Below are positions 1 to 8,525 of a DNA stretch of 64,000 nucleotides, one piece after another; the stretch's first letter is position 1; each line of letters opens with the position of its first letter. Origin of the DNA: an uncultured Pontibacter sp. (GTDB lineage: Bacteria; Bacteroidota; Bacteroidia; Cytophagales; Hymenobacteraceae); assembly GCF_947492645.1 (NCBI RefSeq), contig NZ_CANLMZ010000008.1, positions 781,650 through 845,649 of the forward strand, in the 5' to 3' direction. Below the pieces are notes generated by a model. The model did not search any database. It was given only the letters and a program-made list of their open reading frames with translations, and was not told the origin of the DNA. The position numbers were made by a program, and so were the translations under genes.

Positions 1-1
1 A

Positions 2-802
2 AATGAGCTTCCCGAGTACCTGCTTTTCTATAGAAACCTTGCTGGTCCTCCGCCTCGCTTAATCTTTGAGCATGTATGGTCCTTGTGTGTTGAGGAACAA
101 TTTTATGTAATTCTTCCTTTTGCTTTTTTTATTGCTCAAAAGCAGTTTAAAACCGATATTAAAAAACTTACTATTTCCCTTTTAGGAATTGCCATTGCAG
201 GGATATCATTCAAAATACAAGCACTTTTTACCAACATTGCTGAATGGCCTACTTATACGCATAATCGTATTGATGCCTTTGCATGGGGATTACTTACCCT
301 AATCTTCTTAAGTAGCAATATTGAAGAACAATGGGCTCGCTACAAAAAACTTCAGCTGTGTCTCTTCGTTTTAGGATCATCTGTACTCTCCTTTTTTCTA
401 ATGTTTGACTTTTCTGAAATAGATCCTCACAATTTAATATTAAGGTCAGTTTCACCTATTTGTTGGTCATTCATTATTATAGGTGCTTATCATCAAAAAA
501 TAGCTTTCGCAAATGTTTTTAAAAAGATCTCGCTGTATAGTTACAATTTATACTTGTGGCACTTTTTATATATCATTCCTGTAGAGCATCATTTCGGTAC
601 AGGCCTAAAGGGCTTTGCGGTATACATCATTTTGAGTTGCATTAGCGCTATTTTCTCTACTCATGTGATTGAAAGAAGATTTTTAAAATACAGAATACCG
701 TTAATGCAGTATCTGCAACCAGTAACGTATAATGCTAACTCACATCTTAATTCTTCCACCGAGGCAAACCTGACAAAGGAATACCCTAAAGCCACATCAT
801 GA
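2..802 (+). CDS. Acyltransferase 3 family protein, 5' end outside window
   Basis: Membrane O-acyltransferase of the acyltransferase 3 (OafA/YrhL-like) family, which moves acyl groups onto sugars or envelope polymers. The frame is open from base 2, so the gene begins before the window. Reading back from the TTG at 83 gives the family hallmark HVWSLCVEEQF (H-x-W-S-L-x-V-E-x-Q-F). Several hydrophobic helices follow, and the tail ends in IERRFLKYR, typical of the family after the last helix. The stop codon overlaps the start of the hydrolase gene (ATGA at 799-802), so the two are probably co-transcribed. The acceptor substrate cannot be told from the sequence. Confidence 0.85.
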   Translation, partial: NELPEYLLFYRNLAGPPPRLIFEHVWSLCVEEQFYVILPFAFFIAQKQFKTDIKKLTISLLGIAIAGISFKIQALFTNIAEWPTYTHNRIDAFAWGLLTLIFLSSNIEEQWARYKKLQLCLFVLGSSVLSFFLMFDFSEIDPHNLILRSVSPICWSFIIIGAYHQKIAFANVFKKISLYSYNLYLWHFLYIIPVEHHFGTGLKGFAVYIILSCISAIFSTHVIERRFLKYRIPLMQYLQPVTYNANSHLNSSTEANLTKEYPKATS

Positions 803-1707
803 GCAAAGTATACTTTATTAGTGGGCTTGGGGCTGACTGGCGCATGTTTCAGTTTCTGAAGTTGCCACAACACCTGCAGCAGCAGCATGTAAGCTGGATA
901 ACACCCCTGCACCAGGACGAGCCGCTGCAAGCTTACGTGCAACGGCTAAAAGAAAAAATAACGGATCCGGAGCCTATACTTGTCGGTTTATCGTTTGGTG
1001 GCGTGGTAGCAATAGAACTATCTAAAATCCTGAAGCCGCGCAAAATCATTATCATATCAAGCCTGGCTAACAAAAATGCATTGCCTTGGTATTACCGCAG
1101 CCTTGGCAAAACAAACATGCACAAATGGTTACCGTTCTGGTTGATGCAACGCAGCTGGCCTTTGGCTCCCTGGTTTTTCGGGGCGCACTCCAAAGCAGAA
1201 CGGCATTTACTAAAGCGCGTGATCCTGGAAATTGACGAGAAATTTCTGCGCTGGTCGTTGGCCCGGCTACTGGATTGGCAGCAAGAAGAAGTGCCGGCAG
1301 AGTTGGTGCATATACATGGTACTGCTGACCACGTGCTGCCTTTGGTAAAAAGGCCGAACATAATAAAAGTACCGGGTGGCGAGCACTTAATGGTGATGCA
1401 CCTGGCTGATGAAGTAAGCAAGATTTTAAGTCGAATTTTACTAGATTGCAGTATGACGAACAAGAACAAATTTATAGTTACCACCACCAACGGCCAGACA
1501 GCAGACCTGACAAACGCCACCACCTTAAAAAGCAATAACCTATACCCTTTCGGCAGACACAACTATGCTGTGTATGAAACGCCGGAGGGTGTTTTTGTGC
1601 GTGGCCTCAATAGCGGCGAACGCGAAACTATGCTTACCCACTTCGAGATGCTGGACGAGCAAACAGCCCGCAACTACAAGCACGATTACTACCGCGAAGA
1701 AAACTAA
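799..1707 (+). CDS. Alpha/beta hydrolase with extra C-terminal segment
   Basis: Serine hydrolase of the alpha/beta fold, probably cytoplasmic, as there is no signal peptide. The nucleophile elbow GLSFGG puts the catalytic Ser near residue 65, with likely Asp177 (HGTADH) and His196 (GGEHL). The hydrolase fold ends near residue 215. A further ~85 residues from MTNKNK (Met219) are hydrophilic and look like an independent small domain. This could be a genuine fusion or a separate gene that lost its stop. It overlaps the upstream acyltransferase by 4 bases and is 6 bases from the FAD oxidoreductase, so the three form one operon. The substrate is unknown. Confidence 0.8.
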   Translation: MSKVYFISGLGADWRMFQFLKLPQHLQQQHVSWITPLHQDEPLQAYVQRLKEKITDPEPILVGLSFGGVVAIELSKILKPRKIIIISSLANKNALPWYYRSLGKTNMHKWLPFWLMQRSWPLAPWFFGAHSKAERHLLKRVILEIDEKFLRWSLARLLDWQQEEVPAELVHIHGTADHVLPLVKRPNIIKVPGGEHLMVMHLADEVSKILSRILLDCSMTNKNKFIVTTTNGQTADLTNATTLKSNNLYPFGRHNYAVYETPEGVFVRGLNSGERETMLTHFEMLDEQTARNYKHDYYREEN

Positions 1708-1713
1708 ACTGCT

Positions 1714-2853
1714 ATGCAACTCAGTTTTTGGGAGAAGGAAACATACTTTAGCAACGTTGATGTACTGATAATTGGCAGCGGCATTGTGGGCTTAAACGCA
1801 GCCTTGCACCTGAAAACGACACAGCCAAAGCTAAAAGTACTCGTGGCGGAGCGTGGCCTGTTGCCAACCGGTGCAAGTTCTAAAAATGCAGGGTTTACCT
1901 GCTTTGGCAGCCCATCAGAGTTACTCGAAGATTTAACGCATCATTCCGAAGAGCAGGTGTTCAGTTTGGTAGAGCGACGTTGGAAAGGCCTGCAACGGCT
2001 ACGACAGCACCTCGGAGACAATGCCATAGACTACAATAGGTGGGGTGGCTACGAACTTTTTGTTGATGCGCAGCAAGAACTTTACAGCTCCTGCCTCGAC
2101 AAGCTACCATACTTAAACAAGCATTTGCAAAGTATAACCGGCGAGCAAAATGTCTTCCGGAGTGCAGACCAAAAAATTGATGCTTTTGGTTTTAAGCAGG
2201 TAGCGCACCTGCTGGAGAGTACTGCCGAAGGGCAAATAGATACAGGCAAGATGATTCTGGCCTTAACCCGGAAAGTACAGGCTTTGGGTGTGTTGGTACT
2301 AAACGGCCTGGAAGTACAGGAACTGCATGACGAAGGTACAAGTATAACTGCTACTACCACACAAGGTATAACTCTAAAAGCACGTGCCGCCTTGGTGGCC
2401 ACCAATGGTTTTGCGCAAAAGCTGCTGCCCCATGTAGCTGTTACCCCTGCTCGTGCACAGGTGCTTATTACCAAACCTATCCATCACCTTAAACTAAAAG
2501 GCACCTACCATTACGACTGCGGCTACTATTACTTCCGAAACATCGGAAACAGGGTGCTGTTTGGGGGCGCCCGCAATTTAGATTTTAAAACTGAAGAAAC
2601 CACAGAATTAGGCTTGACAGAGCTTGTACAGCATAAACTGGAGGAGCTCTTAACAACGGTTATACTTCCTGATACACCCTATGAAGTAGAGCACCGCTGG
2701 AGCGGCATTATGGGAATGGGCAACCAGAAAACCACTATTGTAGAGCAGGTGTCGGGGCGTGTTAGCTGTGCGGTACGTATGGGCGGCATGGGGATAGCTA
2801 TCGGTTCTTTAGTAGGCGAAGAGGGTGCCGCCCTTATCCTTAATCAAATCTGA
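1714..2853 (+). CDS. FAD-dependent oxidoreductase, DAO family
   Basis: Flavoprotein oxidoreductase of the glycine oxidase/D-amino-acid oxidase (DAO) family, 379 aa as usual for the family. The N-terminal Rossmann motif G21-x-G23-x-x-G26 sits in VDVLIIGSGIVGLNAALHL and binds the FAD ADP moiety. ASSKNAGFTCFGSPSE is the conserved flavin-contacting loop, and HRWSGIMGMG near the C-terminus is the second conserved block. The amine substrate cannot be assigned. It is last in an operon with the acyltransferase and hydrolase. No terminator is seen after it before the DUF2975 promoter region. Confidence 0.88.
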   Translation: MQLSFWEKETYFSNVDVLIIGSGIVGLNAALHLKTTQPKLKVLVAERGLLPTGASSKNAGFTCFGSPSELLEDLTHHSEEQVFSLVERRWKGLQRLRQHLGDNAIDYNRWGGYELFVDAQQELYSSCLDKLPYLNKHLQSITGEQNVFRSADQKIDAFGFKQVAHLLESTAEGQIDTGKMILALTRKVQALGVLVLNGLEVQELHDEGTSITATTTQGITLKARAALVATNGFAQKLLPHVAVTPARAQVLITKPIHHLKLKGTYHYDCGYYYFRNIGNRVLFGGARNLDFKTEETTELGLTELVQHKLEELLTTVILPDTPYEVEHRWSGIMGMGNQKTTIVEQVSGRVSCAVRMGGMGIAIGSLVGEEGAALILNQI

Positions 2854-2905
2854 CAAAACGTAAGGATAGGATAAGTCAAAATCATTACCTTTCAGCAAAT
2901 ATTTA

Positions 2906-2937
2906 TTGATATTCAATAAGTATTTGTTGAATATCAA
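2906..2937. promoter_or_regulatory. Nested palindromes, likely operator of the DUF2975/HTH operon
   Basis: TTGATATTCAA (2906-2916) is repeated as an exact inverted copy TTGAATATCAA (2927-2937) with a 10-base spacer. The left arm also lies inside a second palindrome of about 12-base arms centred near 2910, with one mismatch. It lies 40-70 bases before the first start codon, in an AT-rich stretch. This is where an autoregulating XRE repressor would bind. The assignment to the HTH protein is inference. Confidence 0.45.
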
Positions 2938-2977
2938 ATATAAATAGATATATTTGATCACACTAATCTATATAGTA

Positions 2978-3574
2978 ATGAAAAAAAACAAACTCCTAAG
3001 CGCTGCACTATCTGTCTGCAATATCTTTAAATTACTGTTCATCATTTTTATTGCGGCATCAACTGTGTTGTTGGTCCATTGGCACTTCTCTCCTGATACT
3101 TATAAAGATATAAGCATCACGTTAGATAAAACAAGTAATGCAGTTTACACGATGGCAGATGATTATGCTGTAGAAAACTCGAGTGATACCGACAAAAGAA
3201 TTCACGCAAAAAACAGAGAGGCTATCAGGATTACTGATTTAAACCACCAGTCTCTCTATGTGTTTTACCTGCAGTCGGTGGGCCTGTTGGTTTTTTGGTT
3301 ACTGATCATACAAGAGATAAAGAGTATCATCAAATCTGTTAAGGGTTTAGAAACTTTCAGGAGTAGCAACAGCAAGGCCTTTCGAAAAATTGGCAAGTAT
3401 TGTTTAGGGATTGCTTTACTCTCTGCTTTTAAATGGATAGGCTTGGAAGGGCATTCCTTTTTTGGCCTTTACTTCCAATTTATGCCGCTTGCTTTTGCAA
3501 TGGCCGCCTTTATACTTGCTGAAGTGTTCGAGGAGGGAAATAAACTATATGAAGCTGAGCAACTGACTATATAA
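2978..3574 (+). CDS. DUF2975 membrane protein
   Basis: Small integral membrane protein with the DUF2975 layout: four hydrophobic helices (about residues 10-28, 84-103, 138-154 and 165-182 from this start). I chose ATG 2978 (MKKNKLL) over the upstream TTG 2954, since the extra eight residues have no support. The stop overlaps the next start by one base (TAATG). DUF2975 genes are typically paired with a short YozG-like HTH regulator, as here. The biochemical role of the family is not known. Confidence 0.8.
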   Translation: MKKNKLLSAALSVCNIFKLLFIIFIAASTVLLVHWHFSPDTYKDISITLDKTSNAVYTMADDYAVENSSDTDKRIHAKNREAIRITDLNHQSLYVFYLQSVGLLVFWLLIIQEIKSIIKSVKGLETFRSSNSKAFRKIGKYCLGIALLSAFKWIGLEGHSFFGLYFQFMPLAFAMAAFILAEVFEEGNKLYEAEQLTI

Positions 3575-3786
3575 TGGCAATAATTGTGAACATGGACGTA
3601 ATGCTGGCACGCCGAAAAATGTCACTCTCAGAACTGGCTGAAAAAGTTGGGCTTACCTTATCTAATCTTTCCATCTTAAAGACCGGTAAAGCAAAAGCAA
3701 TCAGGTTTTCCACTTTAGAGGCTATATGCAAAGCTTTGGATTGCCAGCCGGGGGATATTCTGGAGTATCAGCCGGCGCAAAGCTGA
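3574..3786 (+). CDS. HTH transcriptional regulator, YozG/XRE type
   Basis: 70-aa Cro/CI-type DNA-binding protein made almost only of the HTH fold. LSELAEKVGLTLSNLSILKTG forms helices 2-3, and TLEAICKALDCQPGDILEY is the classic XRE C-terminal part. It is translationally coupled to the DUF2975 gene. The pair probably controls its own expression through the palindromes upstream of the operon. No effector domain is present, so the signal may come from the membrane partner; this is inference. Confidence 0.88.
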   Translation: MAIIVNMDVMLARRKMSLSELAEKVGLTLSNLSILKTGKAKAIRFSTLEAICKALDCQPGDILEYQPAQS

Positions 3787-3811
3787 TCTGTGTTAACCTG
3801 CAACCAAAAAC

Positions 3812-3847
3812 AAAAAGGCAAACAGTATTTATTCCATTTGCCTTTTT
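3812..3847. terminator. Bidirectional hairpin terminator
   Basis: AAAAAGGCAAA (3812-3822) pairs with TTTGCCTTTTT (3837-3847) around a 14-base loop. It has A and T tracts on opposite sides and lies between convergent genes. Confidence 0.8.
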
Positions 3848-3868
3848 AACATGTATGCTCTTTGCATA

Positions 3869-4081
3869 CTAGTACGTCGATATCCATTTGCTTTTAGATT
3901 GGTACAACATAGGCCTGCTGCGCTTGTGAGATTCCTGTTCCGAATTATAGTATGCCTGGTACTCTTCTTCGCTCATTTCCTCACGTAGTGCTATATGAAA
4001 TCTAGCTAATTCTGGGTAAAGTTTGTTTCGCTCCTGCCGCTCCTCAGGACTGTTTCTGTTAAATTCAAAAAAGCTTTTCAT
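3869..4081 (-). CDS. Small hypothetical protein
   Basis: 70-aa charged, soluble protein that I do not recognise. It begins MKSFFEFNRNSPEERQ and is rich in Glu, Arg and Lys, with a predicted helical middle (HIALREEMSEEEYQAYYN). There is no signal peptide or Cys motif. Support comes from the ATG start, its own spacing, and a shared terminator between it and the convergent HTH gene. It could be a species-specific stress or regulatory peptide, but no function is assigned. Confidence 0.5.
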   Translation of the reverse strand: MKSFFEFNRNSPEERQERNKLYPELARFHIALREEMSEEEYQAYYNSEQESHKRSRPMLYQSKSKWISTY

Positions 4082-4413
4082 GGTTTATTTTAAGTATTAA
4101 ACAATTGATTTTCAACTAACACAGCAAAAGTATCTTACTAACAACCACAACTTTTTGTTTAATTTTTTTTCGGAGAGCATCCTATACCCGATTGTTCAGA
4201 AAGTTTTAACTAAATAAAAAACCGGCTGCACCAAAATGATGCAGCCGGTTTGCTAATAATTCCGATATCTTCTGTTATACCTGCTAATTTCAGGCAGCTT
4301 TATTGATCCTGGGTTGCTGCGCCAGCTACCACCTCAACTATATACTTTCGAAAAAAGCGAATGGCAATAACTATAAATAGAGCAATATGGATTTGCTTAA
4401 ACAGGCATTGACA
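4082..4413. other. Spacer without a gene
   Basis: AT-rich promoter region of the minus-strand 70-aa gene, followed by the terminator at 4220-4250. I see no further coding frame or RNA here. Confidence 0.5.
4220..4250 (-). terminator. Hairpin terminator of the DPP III operon
   Basis: AACCGGCTGCA (4220-4230) and TGCAGCCGGTT (4240-4250) form an 11-bp stem with a 9-base loop. On the minus strand it is followed by a T run. Confidence 0.85.
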
Positions 4414-4929
4414 TTACCTCATAATTTGCAGAAAAACAGGTATAAATACAGCAATTAATATGGTCGTCTGACTATCAGTTAAGGCTTTAAAGTATAACCC
4501 AGTACCTACCAATACAACCTTAGTAAGCTCGGAAACTCCATCTGCTACCGCAATTTGGCCTTTGCCAAAGCTGAAGCCTGGTTGCTTGAAGGTAACAATA
4601 CGTTGCCCGGTTCCATCTGTCATTGCCTGCTCCTGAGAGAAACTTTTACTTTGTATCACATATCTCTCTCCGGAAACCATATCTATGCGTGTTTTCCCAA
4701 AAGTTGATGTGGTGCCATGCCCTATTACTTCCCCGTTGTAATGTATAGTAACCTCCTGCTCAAACCAGCCTTTGCTGCTAAACATAAGCTTGTTTTCTCC
4801 CAGGCTATAAACTGCATTGTAACTTGACCAGCCATCAAACACTAGTTTGCCGGCATGTCCTGCAGCAGCGTTAACTACATAGTTACGTCCTGAAAATCCT
4901 TCCTGCTTCCAGTTAAATTCCTCCATCAA
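4414..4929 (-). CDS. Hypothetical protein, beta-rich with C-terminal membrane helix
   Basis: 171-aa protein I cannot place with certainty. Residues 1-145 alternate short hydrophobic and polar stretches with many Gly, as in a beta barrel or sandwich (tubby/LURP-like folds have this look). The last ~17 residues (TILIAVFIPVFLQIM) could anchor it in the membrane. It starts 8 bases after the stop of the DPP III-like peptidase, so the two form an operon ending at the 4220-4250 terminator. There is no signal peptide. Confidence 0.6.
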   Translation of the reverse strand: MMEEFNWKQEGFSGRNYVVNAAAGHAGKLVFDGWSSYNAVYSLGENKLMFSSKGWFEQEVTIHYNGEVIGHGTTSTFGKTRIDMVSGERYVIQSKSFSQEQAMTDGTGQRIVTFKQPGFSFGKGQIAVADGVSELTKVVLVGTGLYFKALTDSQTTILIAVFIPVFLQIMR

Positions 4930-4937
4930 GTTAAGTA

Positions 4938-6596
4938 TTACTTCAATCCTAACACCTCGGTGCCCTGCTCAAAAACGACATCAACAGGTATACTTGCTTT
5001 GCTAAGGCGGTCAAGGTCAGCTTGTAATTTCGCATCTACCAATCCTTGCTTATCCAGCAGGTTTCCTACACCGGCATAGTCGCCGTTGCCTTGCAAGGTC
5101 AGGATAGTTTCTGACAGCTTGTTCATGGCTTCGCGCATTTTGGTGTAGTTCACTTTATACTTACCAGTTTGCTCGTCGCGCTCAAAAGCACCATTTTCTT
5201 TAAAAAAGTTAAAGCGCACCATGTTGGCCTTACCGTGTGCACTTGCCGCACCAAAACGCACCGAACGGAAAATACCTGCCAGGAAAGTAGTATAATAATC
5301 TTCCAGGTTGCCTTCTACTTCGCCTTTCTCGTGCAACTGCGTAATCATGTACAAGCCAAGAATATCTGCTTTACCTTCTTCCAGGGCAGATGCATGCTCT
5401 TTCAGGGCTTCGCGTACTGTTCCTTTACTATTGATGGTGTTCTTGATTCCCAAACCGTGCGCAACCTCGTGGAACATCGTGTTGGCAAAAAAGGCGTCAA
5501 AGGTTACATGCTTCTGCTGGTCATCTGCAATTAACTCGTCGGCAATAGGCACCATAATTTTATCAAACTTGGCACGCATGGCGTTCTTAAGCTGTAGCCG
5601 GCGGGTGCCTTTCTTTAACTGCACCTCCTCATCGTTAGGCAGGTTAATGGCAATGGTTTTGCTGCCTGCGTTGCTGTCGCCGGCGTAGTATACTACATCA
5701 TAGGCATTCAGGTCAGAGTCTGTGCCGGGAGTTTCAGCTTTATACTTTGCAGGTACCGGAAGCCCACGCTGTAGCTCAGGCAGAAAAGCCGCATACTTAG
5801 CTAAACGCTCACTCCACTCCATGTCTTTTACCAATACGTAGGCCTCATGTGCTGCTTTGTAGCCAAACAACTTGTCTTCATAAGTCTCTATCGGGCCAAT
5901 CACCACATCAAGCTTGTTTGTTTTCATATCCATCCAGGCAAGGTCACTTGGCTGGTAATTGTCTGTCAGCATAGCTTCTGCACGCAGGTTCAGGTACTTT
6001 TTAAGCCCAGCATCGTCGGCAAGGGCAGCAGCCTGCTTCAGCAAATCCGATACGCGCTTTACCTGGTCTTTAAACTGCACGTGGTAAGGCACCGTTATCA
6101 ATTTGCCATTTGAATCGCGGCGTAAAAAAGTATACTGGCTTGTTTTGTCTTTTAAATCGGCCTGCTCAAATTCTTCTTTGGTCATGTTGGCAGGGTAAAA
6201 GTTGGCTGCATCCGGCTTTGCTCCTACGCCTGGCACAAACGGCTCGTTATTGTTAAGCCTATCCCAGGGGCCATAGTTTATCTGCACAAAGCGCTTCATA
6301 GCTTCATCATTTAAAGCGTTCATCAGGGAGTCTCTGCTGCCGTAAGCTTCGTACCAGAACAGCTCGTTCATAATATCCCCGGCTTCAATCAGCAACGGGA
6401 TCATTTTGCGCTCATTCTCGCTCAGGCTGCTCAGGTCAGAGGTCAAGCGTACGGTAGTATACATATCCAGTTTCTGCTTTATACTATCATTGGCCTCAAC
6501 TGCTGTTGCTGCATTTTCGCCTTCGGTTGTTTTACTTGTACAGCCGAATGTTGCCGCAGTAAGCGCCGATGCTAAAAGTATGTGCTTTGGTTTCAT
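4938..6596 (-). CDS. DPP III-like zinc peptidase (M49), lipoprotein
   Basis: 552-aa zinc metallopeptidase of the dipeptidyl-peptidase III group, which removes dipeptides from peptide N-termini. The zinc site is visible as H376-E-V-A-H380, with E407 in EEGKAD as the likely third ligand. Classical M49 enzymes carry a six-residue HExxGH motif. This one has the five-residue HExxH form known from some bacterial members such as Caldithrix. The N-terminus is a lipoprotein signal ending in FGC (lipobox near residue 19), so it should sit on an envelope membrane. The 171-aa protein gene follows after 8 bases. Confidence 0.8.
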   Translation of the reverse strand: MKPKHILLASALTAATFGCTSKTTEGENAATAVEANDSIKQKLDMYTTVRLTSDLSSLSENERKMIPLLIEAGDIMNELFWYEAYGSRDSLMNALNDEAMKRFVQINYGPWDRLNNNEPFVPGVGAKPDAANFYPANMTKEEFEQADLKDKTSQYTFLRRDSNGKLITVPYHVQFKDQVKRVSDLLKQAAALADDAGLKKYLNLRAEAMLTDNYQPSDLAWMDMKTNKLDVVIGPIETYEDKLFGYKAAHEAYVLVKDMEWSERLAKYAAFLPELQRGLPVPAKYKAETPGTDSDLNAYDVVYYAGDSNAGSKTIAINLPNDEEVQLKKGTRRLQLKNAMRAKFDKIMVPIADELIADDQQKHVTFDAFFANTMFHEVAHGLGIKNTINSKGTVREALKEHASALEEGKADILGLYMITQLHEKGEVEGNLEDYYTTFLAGIFRSVRFGAASAHGKANMVRFNFFKENGAFERDEQTGKYKVNYTKMREAMNKLSETILTLQGNGDYAGVGNLLDKQGLVDAKLQADLDRLSKASIPVDVVFEQGTEVLGLK

Positions 6597-6779
6597 TATA
6601 GTTTTATATGTTAGTTTAAGGTATGAATATAGTGATTTTTGATTAGGACTGAAACAGGGTAGTGTGGTTACTAAACCGTGTATACGTTATACTTGGCGGT
6701 AGCTTATACTTTCCTGCTGTTAATAGCTTTACCTTTTTGGTTGATTATTCGGGTTATAATTTACTTTAGCAAAGGCAAA

Positions 6780-6818
6780 AAAGAAGGGGCAATGCTTTTT
6801 AAACATTGCCCCTTCTTT
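6780..6818. terminator. Hairpin terminator after deoxynucleoside kinase
   Basis: A 15-bp perfect stem (6780-6794 with 6804-6818, core GAAGGGGCAATG) has a 9-base loop and A/T tracts on both sides. It lies just downstream of the minus-strand kinase gene. Confidence 0.88.
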
Positions 6819-6838
6819 TGAAATATGAACTGCTAGGA

Positions 6839-7453
6839 CTAAAACAGGCCGAAAAGCTCTGCTTGTACCTTTTCTATTATGGTGCCTAAATCTTCTGGGT
6901 TAGCCACGAAGTCAAGGTTGTTTACGTCTATCACCAACAGTTTGCCTTGGTCATAGTTACCCATCCAGGTATTGTAATGCTCGTTCAGGTTGCGCAGGTA
7001 GTTAATGCTGATGCTGCTTTCGTAATCGCGGTTGCGCTTTTCTATTTGCCCAATCAGTTTAGGTAAGTCTGCCTTCAGGTAAATCATCAAATCAGGGGCC
7101 TTTACCATCGTGATCATCGACTGGAACAGCGCAAGGTAATTGTCGTAGTCGCGTGTAGTCATAAGCCCGGACTGGTGCAGGTTTTTAGCAAAGATGTGCG
7201 CATCCTCGTAAATAGTGCGGTCTTGTATAACGCTGCTTCCGTTCGATTTTATTTGTTGCACCTGGTTAAAGCGGCTGTTCAGGAAAAACACCTGTAAGTG
7301 GAAAGACCACCGCTCCATATCTTCATAAAAGTCTTTCAGGTAGGGGTTGTTTTCAACCGCCTCTAAGTATAAATCCCACTTAAAGTGTTGCGACAGCTTG
7401 GTGGCAAGGGTTGTTTTGCCAGCGCCAATGTTGCCTACAATTGCAATGTGCAT
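6839..7453 (-). CDS. Deoxynucleoside kinase
   Basis: Salvage kinase that phosphorylates deoxynucleosides (dAdo/dCyd/dGuo-type dNK family), 204 aa, cytoplasmic. The Walker A P-loop GNIGAGKTT is at residues 7-15. YLEAVENNPYLKDFY and the DRTIYEDAHIFA motif (the family's D-R-S/T substrate block) follow. The C-terminal lid region RNRDYESSISINYL is also present. It is a single gene closed by the terminator at 6780-6818. The exact base specificity is not readable from the sequence. Confidence 0.92.
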   Translation of the reverse strand: MHIAIVGNIGAGKTTLATKLSQHFKWDLYLEAVENNPYLKDFYEDMERWSFHLQVFFLNSRFNQVQQIKSNGSSVIQDRTIYEDAHIFAKNLHQSGLMTTRDYDNYLALFQSMITMVKAPDLMIYLKADLPKLIGQIEKRNRDYESSISINYLRNLNEHYNTWMGNYDQGKLLVIDVNNLDFVANPEDLGTIIEKVQAELFGLF

Positions 7454-7485
7454 GATAATCTGAGGTTTTAAGTAAAAGCCGGTTA

Positions 7486-7493
7486 CAAAAGTA
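7486..7493 (-). promoter_or_regulatory. Possible Bacteroidota -7 box for the kinase gene
   Basis: On the minus strand the sequence reads TACTTTTG, matching TAnnTTTG, 33 bases before the ATG. I see no clear TTTG -33 partner, so support is partial. Confidence 0.35.
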
Positions 7494-7649
7494 GGGCTTT
7501 TTGCTTAGAAGCAGTCCGCCGTTTCCAGATAAATACCCACAGGTTATCCACATTAAAAAATGTACAATTTGGCAGCACCATTACACCTTTTGATTAACCA
7601 ACCAGGGGGCAAGCCGTAAGCTATAGTACAAACTTAACGGAAACAAGCT

Positions 7650-7826
7650 ATGACAAAAGGACACAACCAGGAACGAAGCAAGCAGACGAATCCGCAGGCT
7701 AAAAATAAAAACGACGAGAAAGAAAACCGCAGCCTAAGCGACCAGCAGCAAAACAAGAGCCCTAACCAGGGGCGCAGCCAGGGCAAAAACCCATCTGGTG
7801 GCACAAAAGGCAAAAACGCTATTTAA
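7650..7826 (+). CDS. 58-aa disordered hydrophilic protein
   Basis: Short ORF starting ATG at 7650 and ending TAA at 7824-7826. The product is composed almost wholly of Lys, Asn, Gln, Ser, Gly and Arg with nearly no hydrophobic residues. It resembles KGG-type or other small stress-related hydrophilic proteins of Bacteroidota in style only. Its stop codon is built into the left arm of the strong terminator at 7822-7872, which supports a real transcription unit. Function unknown. Confidence 0.6.
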   Translation: MTKGHNQERSKQTNPQAKNKNDEKENRSLSDQQQNKSPNQGRSQGKNPSGGTKGKNAI

Positions 7827-7872
7827 ACGAAGAGCCCCGGCAAGTATAAACTGCCGGGGCTCTTCGTTTAAA
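7822..7872. terminator. Bidirectional 21-bp-stem terminator
   Basis: The arms at 7822-7842 and 7852-7872 are perfect inverse copies (core CGAAGAGCCCCGGCA) with the 9-base loop AGTATAAAC. It separates the convergent 58-aa gene and the 214-aa gene, and contains the stop of the former. Confidence 0.92.
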
Positions 7873-7880
7873 ATCTATTC

Positions 7881-8525
7881 TTAGCGTCGTTCTTCCCGCA
7901 TTTCCTGGTACCTATCCTTAGCCTCACGGCTCTTTTTAAGTGTGGCAAACTCTACCTGCAAAGCAGCAATTTTAATTTTATCGCTGTTGTTAAGCTTATC
8001 CAGCACTTCTGTTTTACGGGTATACAATTCGCCAACCACAAACTCTGCATACTCCCAATCGCGCAAGTCCCAGCTTCGGCGGTGTTCACGCGTAACATCC
8101 AGGGCAAGTATAAAGGCATCGCGCAGGTGAGCGGGTTTTATACTTGCAATGCGGGTGGTGCCTGTCATGGTTTTTTCCCAATGCTCCAGCTCATTTCTTT
8201 CCAGGCTTACTGCTTGGCGGGTTTCATTACGTTCTTCCCACGCTTTATAATCAGACTTAAGCTCGCTGTATTCTTCCCTAGATTTAGAAGACATTTTGCG
8301 GGTATTTTGGTCTAAAGAGTATGTAAGTTCACGGTACTCTTTTTTTACGGTGGGCCACTCCTGCCGTATGGTGCTGTCGGCAAGGCCGGCTTTGGTTTGC
8401 ATCCAGCTTCTGAAAGCGGCAAGGTCTTTCTCTAACTGCGACTGTGTTTGCGCCTGTGCCCCAAAAGAAAAGCCTACAAAGGCAATTGCCAGAACGCATT
8501 TTGTAACTGTACTTTTATTAATCAT
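7881..8525 (-). CDS. Secreted helical hypothetical protein
   Basis: 214-aa protein with a clear Sec signal peptide (residues 1-25, cleavage after GAQAQ), so periplasmic or exported. The mature part is highly charged and probably all helical, with several Trp residues in W-E-x patterns (AWEERNE, HWEKTM, SWDLRDWEY) and coiled-coil tendency at both ends. I do not recognise a family. It is a single gene ended by the shared terminator with the 58-aa ORF. Confidence 0.7.
   Translation of the reverse strand: MINKSTVTKCVLAIAFVGFSFGAQAQTQSQLEKDLAAFRSWMQTKAGLADSTIRQEWPTVKKEYRELTYSLDQNTRKMSSKSREEYSELKSDYKAWEERNETRQAVSLERNELEHWEKTMTGTTRIASIKPAHLRDAFILALDVTREHRRSWDLRDWEYAEFVVGELYTRKTEVLDKLNNSDKIKIAALQVEFATLKKSREAKDRYQEMREERR

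Noticed and set aside
2954..2977. Upstream TTG start for the DUF2975 protein
   Set aside because: Adds eight residues without support, while ATG 2978 gives a normal Lys-rich N-terminus before the first helix.
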